Positions 26,082-34,022 of a stretch of DNA of 64,000 nucleotides are shown piece after piece (position 1 is the first letter of the stretch; every line of letters starts with the position of its first letter). The position numbers were made by a program, and so were the translations under genes. The notes beneath the pieces were generated by a model. The model was not told the DNA's origin and ran no database searches. It saw only the letters and a list, made by a program, of their open reading frames with translations. The DNA comes from Janthinobacterium aquaticum (GTDB lineage Bacteria; Pseudomonadota; Gammaproteobacteria; Burkholderiales; Burkholderiaceae_D), in contig NZ_WFLK01000002.1 in NCBI RefSeq assembly GCF_009208565.1, positions 542,300 through 606,299 on the forward strand, written 5' to 3'.

Positions 26082-26259
26082 AGTGGCGGCAAGGCGCAGT
26101 CAGATCGGATACCGCGCAGTGCGGCACCGTCAGATACGTTGCCCCGGGAATTTTGCGTTTCCTTCGCAAACGTTCCAAATTGCAATATTATCGGTTTGAG
26201 ATAACAAAAGCGCATGCTAGCGTAGAGCCTGTAATTGTTTCTATTTTGAAAGGCTCAGC

Positions 26260-27765
26260 ATGTTGTCCAAGGTCACTGCGGCATTCCGCTATTTCAACGG
26301 CGCCGTGCCGTTCCGCCTCGTCCCGGCACTGATTACCACTGCGGTGCTGATTATCCTGTTGCTGCTGCCTTGCCCGGCCGGCCTGGAACCCAAGGCCTGG
26401 GCGCTGGTGGCAATCTTCCTGACCACCATCGTGGCCATTATCCTCAAGGTGATGCCGATCGGCGTGATGGCGATGATGGCGATTGTTATCGTTGCACTGT
26501 CGCAAGTGACCTCGCATTCGTCCAAGGGCGCCATTACCGATGCACTCAGCAGTTTTTCCAGTCCGCTGATCTGGCTGATCGTGGTGGCCATCCTGATTTC
26601 GCGCGGCCTCAAGAAAACTGGCCTCGGCAGCCGTATCGGCCTGATGTTCATTGCCCTGCTGGGCAAGCGCACCATCGGCATCGGCTATGGCCTGACGGTG
26701 TGCGAGCTGGTGCTGGCGCCGTTTACGCCCAGTAATACGGCGCGCGGCGGCGGCATTGTCCATCCGATCATGAAGTCGATTGCCAATGCCTTCGATTCCG
26801 ATCCCGCCAAGGGGACCGAAGGCAAGGTCGGCACCTACCTGGCGCTGGTCAACTACCATGCCAATCCGATTACTTCGGCCATGTTCCTGACGGCCACCGC
26901 ACCCAATCCGCTGGTGGTGGACTTTGTGGCCAGGGCCAGCAACCAGAATTTCCACCTGAGCTGGACCACCTGGGCGCTGTGCATGCTGCTGCCCGGCCTG
27001 GCCTGCCTGCTGCTGATGCCGCTGGTGATCTATCTGCTGTCGCCGCCGGAACTGAAGGTGACGCCGGACGCCGTGCGCTTTGCGCGCAGCGAACTGACGC
27101 GCATGGGGCCGCTGGCGCCGAAGGAAAAAGTCATGCTGGGCACCTTTGGCCTGCTGCTGGTGCTGTGGGCCAATGTTCCTGCCATGCTCTTCGGTCCAGG
27201 CTGGACGCTCGACCCGACCGTGGTGGCTTTTCTTGGCCTGTTCGTGCTGATTATTACCGGCACGCTGGACTGGGATGACGTGCTGTCAGAAAAAAGTGCC
27301 TGGGACACGCTGGTGTGGTTCGGCGCGCTGGTGATGCTGGCCGAGCAGCTCAACAAGCTGGGCGTGATCGGCTGGGCGGCGCTGACGATGAAGGACGCGA
27401 TTGTCGCCAGCGGCATGGGCTGGCTGCCGGTGGCCAGCGTGCTGCTGCTGGCGTTCGTGTTTTCGCATTACCTGTTTGCCAGCACCACCGCCCATATCAG
27501 CGCCATGATGTTTGCCTTTATGTCGGTCGGCGCGCAGCTGCTGCCGGGCGACTACCTGGTGCCGTTCCTGCTGATGATGACCGCCGGCTCGGCCATCATG
27601 ATGACGCTGACGCACTACGCCACCGGCACCTCGCCGATCATTTTCGGCAGCGGCTACGTTACGCTCGGTAACTGGTGGCGCGTCGGCTTTGTCATGTGCG
27701 TGCTGGAGCTGGCCGTGTTTGCCGTCATCGGCGGCGCCTGGTGGAAGCTGCTGGGTTTCTGGTAA
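26260..27765 (+). CDS. DASS-family dicarboxylate/anion transporter (CitT/TtdT/YbhI-like)
   Basis: A 501-residue inner-membrane transporter of the divalent anion:sodium symporter (SLC13) superfamily. The two Ser-Asn-Thr-type substrate motifs are present as APFTPSNTARGGGI and, in the C-terminal half, HYATGTSPIIFGSG. Other family blocks are MPIGVMAMMAIVIVALSQVT, DALSSFSSPLIWLIVVAILIS and SEKSAWDTLVWFGALVMLA. It most resembles the plant/bacterial 2-oxoglutarate/malate and citrate/succinate exchange branch. It is convergent with the AspT-type gene, with only three bases between stops. Substrate is probably a di- or tricarboxylate. Confidence 0.9.
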   Translation: MLSKVTAAFRYFNGAVPFRLVPALITTAVLIILLLLPCPAGLEPKAWALVAIFLTTIVAIILKVMPIGVMAMMAIVIVALSQVTSHSSKGAITDALSSFSSPLIWLIVVAILISRGLKKTGLGSRIGLMFIALLGKRTIGIGYGLTVCELVLAPFTPSNTARGGGIVHPIMKSIANAFDSDPAKGTEGKVGTYLALVNYHANPITSAMFLTATAPNPLVVDFVARASNQNFHLSWTTWALCMLLPGLACLLLMPLVIYLLSPPELKVTPDAVRFARSELTRMGPLAPKEKVMLGTFGLLLVLWANVPAMLFGPGWTLDPTVVAFLGLFVLIITGTLDWDDVLSEKSAWDTLVWFGALVMLAEQLNKLGVIGWAALTMKDAIVASGMGWLPVASVLLLAFVFSHYLFASTTAHISAMMFAFMSVGAQLLPGDYLVPFLLMMTAGSAIMMTLTHYATGTSPIIFGSGYVTLGNWWRVGFVMCVLELAVFAVIGGAWWKLLGFW

Positions 27766-27768
27766 GCG

Positions 27769-29358
27769 CTAGCGCGCCAGCACGCCCACCAGCTGCACCA
27801 GCACGATCTTGAGCACCGTCATCGAGGGAAAGATCATCGCGTAGCCGATATCGGGCCGGTCGGTCGGCGCGATGCGGTTGGCGAACGCCAGGATGGCCGG
27901 ATTGCCGGTGGCGCCGGCCACGATGCCGGCCACGCTGTCGAACGGCAGGCGGAACACCAGCAGCGCCAGCAGCATGGTGACGATCACCATCACCGACACG
28001 ATGGCGCTGCCCAGCAGCAGGTACAGCAGGCCGTTTTCCGCAAAGGTGGCGGCAAAGGTGGCGCCTGACGAGATGCCGACCACGCCCAGGAACAGGGTCA
28101 GGCCGAAGTTGCGCAGTACCAGGTTGGCCGAGCTGGGCATGGCCCACTGGAAGATGCCAGTGCGGCGCTGGCGTCCCAGAAAGAGCGCCACCAGCAGCAG
28201 GCCGGCAAAGCCCAGCGACAGCTGGCCCAGCAGCGGCAGCGGCCAGTGGATGGCGCCAAAACCCAGTCCCAGCGTCACGCCCACGCCGATGCTGACGTAG
28301 TTGATTTCGCCGGTGCTGCGCACCGAATCGCCAAACAGCTTGCGCAGCGCCGGGAAACTGTCGCGCGGCGCCAGCACGCCGATGCGGTCGCCGAATTCAA
28401 GCAGGCGCTGCGGCGTCAGCGGCAGGTCGGCGTCATTGCGGCGCAGGTGCAGGATGCGCGCGTGCAGTTCCGGCGGCAGCTGTAATTGCGACAGCTGCAG
28501 CCCGGCAATGGCGCCGCTGGAAATAAAGAATCGCTCGTAATCGAGTTCGCTGCGGTCATGCAGGATGCGGCCCGGATGGGCCGGGCCGAAGCGGGTGGCA
28601 ACATCGTGCAGCACGGTAGCATCGTTGCCCGCTACCAGCAGCACATCGTCGCGCTCGAGTTTCATGTCGTCCTCGGCCACCAGGTTATGGTGGCTGCGGC
28701 GCACGGCCACGATGGAAATGCCGGGTGGCAGGTTGCGCGCGGCGGCCGCCAGCGTCATGCCAATCACATAAAACTCGGTCACCTCGACTTCTTCCATATG
28801 CAGCGAGGCCTGCGCCGCGCGCGTGACGTCAGGCTTGCGCCAGGCGTTATAGATGCCCAGCAGGATGATCGGCACGGCCACGCCGATCGGGTAGGCCATC
28901 GAATAGCCGGTGGCCGGCGAACTGCCGAACACGGCCAGCGCTGCCTGCAGCGCTGCCGTGCTGGTGCCGGCGCCGGCAAAGGCGCCCAGCGCATGCGGCA
29001 GGTCGATTGACGGCAGCAGGCCTGGTGCGACCAGCGTCAGCGCCAGCGCCGCGCAGACGGCAGTCAAGGCCGCCAGATTGGCTTTGATGCCTTCGGCCGT
29101 GCTGAGGCCGCGGAAGAACTGCGCGCCATAGGCGATGCCCACGCCATACAGGAACAGCAGCAGGCCCAGGTTGCCCAGCAGGGCAGGCAATACCAGCTTG
29201 GGCGCGGCGGCGCCGACCGCCAGGCCGACAAACAGCACGGCGCCGGAACCGAGCGACAGGCCCTTGAAACTGATCGAGCCGATCAGGTAGCCGATGGCAA
29301 TGGTCAAAAACAGCGCCAGCAGCGGCTGGCTGGTGAGGAAAGCACTGAAAGCTGTCAC
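27769..29358 (-). CDS. AspT/YidE-type transporter with TrkA-C domains (AAE family)
   Basis: About 529 residues. Two membrane halves of five to six helices flank a cytoplasmic middle region with two TrkA-C-like domains (EVTEFYVIGMTLAAAARNLPPGISIVAV with KLERDDVLLVAG, and LHARILHLRRNDADLP with LEFGDRIGVLAP). Each half has the repeat motif GAGTSTAALQAAL or GATGNPAILAFAN. This architecture is that of the aspartate:alanine exchanger family (AspT and putative YbjL/YidE). I start at GTG 29358 with AAGGA seven bases upstream; a TTG two codons earlier is too close. It is divergent from ldhA across some 65 bases. Substrate unknown, possibly a dicarboxylate or amino acid. Confidence 0.88.
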   Translation of the reverse strand: MTAFSAFLTSQPLLALFLTIAIGYLIGSISFKGLSLGSGAVLFVGLAVGAAAPKLVLPALLGNLGLLLFLYGVGIAYGAQFFRGLSTAEGIKANLAALTAVCAALALTLVAPGLLPSIDLPHALGAFAGAGTSTAALQAALAVFGSSPATGYSMAYPIGVAVPIILLGIYNAWRKPDVTRAAQASLHMEEVEVTEFYVIGMTLAAAARNLPPGISIVAVRRSHHNLVAEDDMKLERDDVLLVAGNDATVLHDVATRFGPAHPGRILHDRSELDYERFFISSGAIAGLQLSQLQLPPELHARILHLRRNDADLPLTPQRLLEFGDRIGVLAPRDSFPALRKLFGDSVRSTGEINYVSIGVGVTLGLGFGAIHWPLPLLGQLSLGFAGLLLVALFLGRQRRTGIFQWAMPSSANLVLRNFGLTLFLGVVGISSGATFAATFAENGLLYLLLGSAIVSVMVIVTMLLALLVFRLPFDSVAGIVAGATGNPAILAFANRIAPTDRPDIGYAMIFPSMTVLKIVLVQLVGVLAR

Positions 29359-29425
29359 AGCCAAATCCTTTCGTTTAGAATACTATTGACAGGATTTTAA
29401 TTGATTTTAAGAAAGGGTGGACACA

Positions 29426-30427
29426 ATGAAAACAGCCGTCTTCAGCGCGCGCCGTTACGACAAGACCATGCTGGCCAGGGCCAATGCCCGCGCCGAGGCC
29501 GGCCATGAATTGCGCTTCCTCGAAGACCGCCTGACCGCCACCAGCGCGCCGCTGGCAGCCGGCTGCGAGGCTGTGTGCGTGTTTGTCAACGACACCGTCG
29601 ACGCCCAGGTACTGGCAATTCTGGCCCGGCAGGGCACGCGGCTGGTGGCCACCCGTTCCACCGGCTACAACCAGATCGACGCGGCAGCGGCAGCCCGCCA
29701 CGGTATCGAAGTGGTGCGCGTGACCGACTATTCGCCGCATTCGGTGGCCGAGTTTGCCGTCGGCCTGCTGCTGGCGGTCAACCGCAAGATCGCGCGCGCC
29801 AGCGTGCGCACGCGCGAAGGCAATTTCGATCTGGACGGCCTGATGGGCTTTGATCTGCACGGCAAGACCGTGGGCGTGATCGGCACCGGCAAGATCGGCA
29901 CCATTTTTGCGCGCATCATGGCCGGCTTCGGCTGCACCGTGGTGGGCTTTGACCGCTACCCGTCGGCCCAATTCGAGGCGCTGGGCGGCCGTTATGTGCC
30001 GGTCGACGAACTGATGGCCATCAGCGACGTGGTGTCGCTGCATTGCCCGCTGACCGATGAAACCCACCATATCGTCAACGCCGATTCGCTGGCGCGCGCC
30101 AAGCGCGGCAGCGTGCTGGTCAACACCAGCCGGGGCGGCCTGGTCGATACCCACGCGGCCAGCGAGGCACTCAAGACCGGCCAACTGGGCGGCCTGGCCA
30201 TCGACGTCTACGAGCAGGAAGCCAATCTGTTCTTCCAGGATCTGTCGTCCACCATCATCTGCGACGACATCATCCAGCGCCTGGTGTCGTTCCCGAACGT
30301 GATCGTCACCGGCCACCAGGCTTTCTTTACCGAAGAGGCCATCGGCCAGATCATGCAGACCACCATAGCCAGCATCAGCGCCTTTGAGCGTGGCGAGGAA
30401 TTGGTTAACCGGATTCCGGCGGTTTGA
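29426..30427 (+). CDS. ldhA: D-lactate dehydrogenase (2-hydroxyacid dehydrogenase family)
   Basis: NAD-dependent reduction of pyruvate to D-lactate; cytoplasmic; 333 residues, like E. coli LdhA (329). The nucleotide motif GTGKIG is at residues 153-158. The catalytic triad is represented by R236 (NTSRGG), the Glu in DVYEQE (263-265) and H297 (VTGHQAF). The FFQDLSS and TEEA stretches near the C-terminus are typical of fermentative LdhA rather than VanH or PdxB. The ATG has GGGTGG five bases upstream; a GTG three codons earlier overlaps that site. It is divergent from the AspT-like transporter. This is the last gene before the AT-rich island. Confidence 0.93.
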   Translation: MKTAVFSARRYDKTMLARANARAEAGHELRFLEDRLTATSAPLAAGCEAVCVFVNDTVDAQVLAILARQGTRLVATRSTGYNQIDAAAAARHGIEVVRVTDYSPHSVAEFAVGLLLAVNRKIARASVRTREGNFDLDGLMGFDLHGKTVGVIGTGKIGTIFARIMAGFGCTVVGFDRYPSAQFEALGGRYVPVDELMAISDVVSLHCPLTDETHHIVNADSLARAKRGSVLVNTSRGGLVDTHAASEALKTGQLGGLAIDVYEQEANLFFQDLSSTIICDDIIQRLVSFPNVIVTGHQAFFTEEAIGQIMQTTIASISAFERGEELVNRIPAV

Positions 30428-30483
30428 GCGCGGCGGCAAGGGCATAATACGGGCCGGTGGCCCAAGGTTAGTTACTCTGCGCT

Positions 30484-30720
30484 GTGATCAAGTTGAATAT
30501 TTCGATGGATCAAATTGGTCTTTCTATAAAAAATGGCGTTGCCGCATTTGGCTATTATTCTGGCTGGTTCTGGGGCAGGCACGGAGAATTGATATTTTGC
30601 GCTTTATCAAAATCGCCCGTGTATCTTGTAAAATTTGATGGTGCCAGCAAGTGCCGGCAGCTTGAAATAAGCGCCAGTCCTGAAATGATTCGCGATATCA
30701 AGCAATGGGGCAACTCATAA
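30484..30720 (+). CDS. Small hypothetical protein at the edge of the AT-rich island
   Basis: A 78-residue protein from GTG 30484, or 71 residues from ATG 30505; neither has a good ribosome binding site. The sequence includes IGLSIKNGVAAFGYYSGWFWGRHGELIFCALSKSPVYLVKFDGASKCRQLEI. It is soluble, with no recognised domain. Base composition and codon use (AAA, AAT, ATT) differ sharply from ldhA just upstream and mark the start of the foreign-looking stretch. The following 141 bases are very AT-rich and hold nothing I can call. Confidence 0.45.
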   Translation: MIKLNISMDQIGLSIKNGVAAFGYYSGWFWGRHGELIFCALSKSPVYLVKFDGASKCRQLEISASPEMIRDIKQWGNS

Positions 30721-30861
30721 TTTTTAGCCTGATTTCAGAAATTATTATTGATTGGTGTATTGGGGTGCGTTGGTGTTGCATTGATATTATCAACAGGTAA
30801 TCGGTATTTTAATGAATACGGTGGTTTTGCAAATATTTTATACATTTATGTCAAGTAAACA

Positions 30862-31245
30862 ATGAGAAAAAATTTATTTTATATTTCATTTGTTTGTTTT
30901 CTTGTGTATGTGTTTTTTCTCAGGTATGTGGTGGAAAGCCCAAATAGGGAAAGTTTTTATGTGTTAAGGGAAATAAAAAATAAAGAACTGCGGAAGATAA
31001 TTTTTAATTGTTCAAGGTCCAGCGGCCCTGCTATTGTCGAAGCCTGCGCATTGTCCTTTGAGCCAGATCTGGTGGAAATTGACAAGGAACTTAAAAGTGC
31101 TGGATGGTCAGATTATGCGGGAGCCAGAGATAATCTTGTTTCGGATGTCGCCTGGTGCAAAAAATACTGGATGATCGACGTACATTACGGCGATAGAGGA
31201 TGGGTGATTACCTTTAAGTCTGATATCAATTTCAAATGTGGTTGA
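30862..31245 (+). CDS. Hypothetical protein with N-terminal membrane anchor
   Basis: A 127-residue protein. One hydrophobic segment at residues 5-20 (LFYISFVCFLVYVFFL) follows MRKN and is likely an uncleaved signal anchor, with the C-terminal 105 residues outside. That part has four Cys (FNCSRSS, EACALS, AWCKKYW, NFKCG), which could form two disulfides. It is rich in Lys, Ile and Asn, unlike the genes outside the island. No family recognised. Confidence 0.6.
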   Translation: MRKNLFYISFVCFLVYVFFLRYVVESPNRESFYVLREIKNKELRKIIFNCSRSSGPAIVEACALSFEPDLVEIDKELKSAGWSDYAGARDNLVSDVAWCKKYWMIDVHYGDRGWVITFKSDINFKCG

Positions 31246-31386
31246 TAAGGATGCATTATTTTTTCTCTTTTAGTTATGTGTTTCATAAATTTGAACAGGT
31301 AGATTTTGCACTATATTGAAATGAAGAGAAATTTATCGGTTTGAAATCATTTCTATTCAATAACTAATTATCGAAAGTTAAATAAG

Positions 31387-31740
31387 ATGCGCAAAATGCT
31401 CGCCGCCAGCTTTGTTCTCGTAGCAACTGCTGCTCCCATCGTTCAAGCGCTAGCCGCAGAAACCCCCATTCCTCGCACCATGGCTGACAAAGGTAAGTAT
31501 TACCTGTTAGACGTTAAGACCAAGGGTGGCATCATCACGTCGCGTCATAAACGTGTCGGCGTCAACGAGACCGGCTACTCGAAAACGGAGATAAACTGCA
31601 AGTCCATGCAGTATCGCGACATGGGCTATAGCGAAGACGGTCCTGACAAGATCACGGACTTGCCTGGCAAGTGGACCGATGTTCTTGCCGGATCAAGTAA
31701 ATCCGATTTAGTAAACTTTGTGTGTACTCGCAATCCATAA
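31387..31740 (+). CDS. Small exported hypothetical protein
   Basis: A 117-residue protein with a clear signal peptide (MLAASFVLVATAAPIVQALAAE). The mature part has KGKYYLLDVKTKGGIITSRHKRVGVNETGYSKTEINC and two Cys that could pair. Similar short periplasmic proteins, which carry a conserved start after a signal peptide and a Cys-x-x-x-x-Y/F pattern, are common in betaproteobacteria, but I cannot name the family. GC content is nearer the genome average than in the preceding gene. The gap to the next gene (31741-31893) has a GC-rich patch with no gene. Confidence 0.65.
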   Translation: MRKMLAASFVLVATAAPIVQALAAETPIPRTMADKGKYYLLDVKTKGGIITSRHKRVGVNETGYSKTEINCKSMQYRDMGYSEDGPDKITDLPGKWTDVLAGSSKSDLVNFVCTRNP

Positions 31741-31893
31741 AAGGCATGAAGGAGAAATCGCGCTATCGCGTTTGCCAGTCGAATGGCTTCCTCCGGCTAC
31801 AGGCCGAGATCGGCCAGAAGCAGACAGGCCGCAGTCGTTGGCCAATGTGCCCACCACATTTTTTTATACTAGATCAAGAAAGATCACATCGCT

Positions 31894-32295
31894 ATGAAGC
31901 CACTTCGCCTGTTAACCTGCGCGACGTTGGTTATTGCATGGTTTGCAGCATCGACCGTCTTTGCTCAAACGTCAATTGCCGAACAACAGGATGCACGGGT
32001 TATAGAAACTCTGCGTCAGAACGGCGCGGATGTTACCAAAGTACATGACATCGATTTCTTTCTTGTCTTTACACGGAAGGACGACGCGGTTGCTATTGCA
32101 GAGAAAATCAGCGCCTTGGGATACCAGATTGTAGGCGTTGACCAGCAGCCCACCAATAAGCAATGCGAAATTCATGCCAAGCGCAAGATGGTGCCAGAGT
32201 TGCAAGCAATGCAGGCGACTACACGCGCACTGCAATCCCTGGCGGAAGTTCGCAATGGGTATTACGATGGCTGGGGTACCGTCGGAGTCAAATAG
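31894..32295 (+). CDS. RraB-like protein with signal peptide
   Basis: A 133-residue protein. Residues 1-24 form a signal peptide (LTCATLVIAWFAASTVFAQ). The mature part matches the RraB (regulator of ribonuclease activity B) fold: DARVIETLRQNGADVTKVHDIDFFLVF, then AVAIAEKISALGYQIVGVDQ, and a C-terminal helix ending YYDGWGT, comparable to the YDGWG ending in RraB. RraB proper is a cytoplasmic RNase E inhibitor, so an exported copy must do something else. It sits in the island, and its stop coincides with the 5' break of the next pseudogene. Confidence 0.7.
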   Translation: MKPLRLLTCATLVIAWFAASTVFAQTSIAEQQDARVIETLRQNGADVTKVHDIDFFLVFTRKDDAVAIAEKISALGYQIVGVDQQPTNKQCEIHAKRKMVPELQAMQATTRALQSLAEVRNGYYDGWGTVGVK

Positions 32296-32299
32296 GGCG

Positions 32300-32823
32300 C
32301 AATGGTGAGATCCCGTTCCTCCGCTTCCTTCAACGCTACTTACCTTCCGTGCTAAGAGCTGTATGTGGTCATTTGATTACGCCAGCACGAGTCATATCGC
32401 CGCAGCTCGATGTGATGGTTTTGGATGTTAGACATCCGCTGCTTGCCGAGAATGCCGATGGATCTGTTCTCGCAATGCTTCACTCAGTTCTTCGAACTAT
32501 TGAGATTAAGGCGAACTTGAAGACCGAGGACATTCAGAAGTCATTGCTGGCGGCAGAGCGGGTTGAATTCCTGGCGAGTGAAGTACATGAGTTTGGGACT
32601 TCTGATAGCTTCACCTTTCCGCAATCACTCCTTCTCGCGTACAACTGCGCGCATCGGCTTTCCTCCATAGAAAAGTCCTTCTTCTCTGAAAGTGGTTCTG
32701 AGACGGTGAATATGGATGCTATTTCCTTCGCTACCACTTAGAGGATCAAATTGAAGAGGACGCCCTGGGCGAGCTTTACTTAGAACCACCGTTTCCAAAT
32801 TTTCATCGTTTTTTTAGAAAGTG
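32300..32823 (+). pseudogene. Broken DUF6602-like (restriction-endonuclease-fold) gene
   Basis: The readable frame begins near GEIPFLRFLQRYLPSVLRAV, continues SPQLDVMVLDVRHPLL and reaches IEIKANLKTEDI. The LDVMVLD and IEIK elements are the D and E-x-K of a PD-(D/E)xK nuclease core, in the order seen in the DUF6602 family. That frame stops at 32741, but a shifted frame open from 32702 continues YFLRYHLEDQIEEDALGELY and ends at 32823, so one frameshift lies between about 32702 and 32741. No start or ribosome binding site precedes the conserved part: the 5' end is cut off at the stop of the RraB-like gene. I read it as a truncated and frameshifted remnant; domain naming is moderate. Confidence 0.6.
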
Positions 32824-32888
32824 AATGTGCTTCTTCTTGCGCTCAGAACCCGCCACTCAACTGGATGTAATTATCAGAATTGAATGAT

Positions 32889-33338
32889 ATGAATAATCTT
32901 AAAAAAACGCTGTGGTCGCTCCTGGTGTTGTTTTCTTTGATATCGAATGCAATAGCTGCAGAAGCAATAAATGAGAAAACGTTACAAGGCGCTTGGGAAG
33001 GCGGAGATCATGCATCAGAATCCATATATGGAGTAATTATAATATCAAAAAATAATATTTCGTGGGGCGGCACAAACAAATACAATCCAAAGTGCTCAAC
33101 AAAATTCGTAGTCGAGAAAGAAGCTGTAGGGGAAAGCTTTAAAGAAATTATGGGTAAGGTTATAACTATAGATGCAGATAATTCTGAAAAGACATACCTA
33201 TTGTCACTTTCTCCATCAAAATGTGTTCGCATAAAAAAGATTCGATTGACATTTCGGATTAAAAATGATCCGGATTATTTGGCTATGATTGAGTATTTAG
33301 ATAAACCAGTAGGGTATATGCATTTCCATCGGCGGTGA
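32889..33338 (+). CDS. Exported hypothetical protein
   Basis: About 149 residues from ATG 32889, with a signal peptide (LWSLLVLFSLISNAIAAE). The rest is Lys- and Ile-rich and includes LQGAWEGGDHASESIYGVIIISKNNISWGG, typical of small lipocalin-like or copper-resistance-like periplasmic folds (a GxW motif early). It has two Cys (NPKCST, PSKCVR). Strongly AT-rich codon use. No assigned family. Confidence 0.6.
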   Translation: MNNLKKTLWSLLVLFSLISNAIAAEAINEKTLQGAWEGGDHASESIYGVIIISKNNISWGGTNKYNPKCSTKFVVEKEAVGESFKEIMGKVITIDADNSEKTYLLSLSPSKCVRIKKIRLTFRIKNDPDYLAMIEYLDKPVGYMHFHRR

Positions 33339-33427
33339 TAAATAAGGACACCCTTGAGGTCTTGTCCATGCGACCGAATTCGGACAGTACCGGCCCTTCA
33401 ATTTTTATATGAGCGTGAGCGTGCTTA

Positions 33428-33892
33428 ATGAGTTTTGAAAATGAAATCCAAAAGTGCAAATGGCTGTTTATGAACAGCATAAGCGAACCATCCGATAATG
33501 AATTACGCTTGGAAGTTTTCGAAGCCGCCACGCTAGATGCATCTCATGATACGTTTCGGCCCGTAAACGAAGCACTGGACCTGAACTTGCCGCTAGGTAG
33601 TCCCATTGAGCATATTACGGGTTGCAAAATATTCACCATGCGGTGGCCCGGTTACGTGGCTTATTCAGTTCGAAACGAGAGCTTTACGACCGTAGACAAT
33701 TACGAGATTTTTGAAGGAAGAAATTTCGTGAAATATTCCAAGTCAAGATATCTTGACTTTGTTGGAGACGCGACGTTTGCCGATAATAGTTTTCCCGGCC
33801 CATTGACTCACTGGGGAATTTTTTGCCTGAACCATATTATCGACGTCGTATCTTGCCATCCGCCAGAGGTAAGCATTTCGGTAAAAAAATGA
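33428..33892 (+). CDS. Hypothetical protein, immunity-like
   Basis: A 154-residue soluble protein without signal peptide. The C-terminal part GPLTHWGIFCLNHIIDVVSCHPPEVSI has the acidic/aromatic, W-x-I-x-C-x-x-H-I-I-x-V-V pattern I associate with cytoplasmic immunity proteins and their orphan homologues in polymorphic-toxin loci; this is a weak recollection, not a family match. No toxin gene is next to it. It closes the AT-rich island; the sensor kinase gene on the other strand begins its stop 130 bases later. Confidence 0.5.
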   Translation: MSFENEIQKCKWLFMNSISEPSDNELRLEVFEAATLDASHDTFRPVNEALDLNLPLGSPIEHITGCKIFTMRWPGYVAYSVRNESFTTVDNYEIFEGRNFVKYSKSRYLDFVGDATFADNSFPGPLTHWGIFCLNHIIDVVSCHPPEVSISVKK

Positions 33893-34022
33893 GCCGTCAA
33901 CCGTAACCCCACCGGCGGCTTCGAAGCGACAGCCGACATTCACCTCCAGACTTCAATCATTCCTTACTTGACTGGTGTAGCAATCAGCCGGTTTCAGTGA
34001 CACCTTTAGCTGGTAGCTACTG

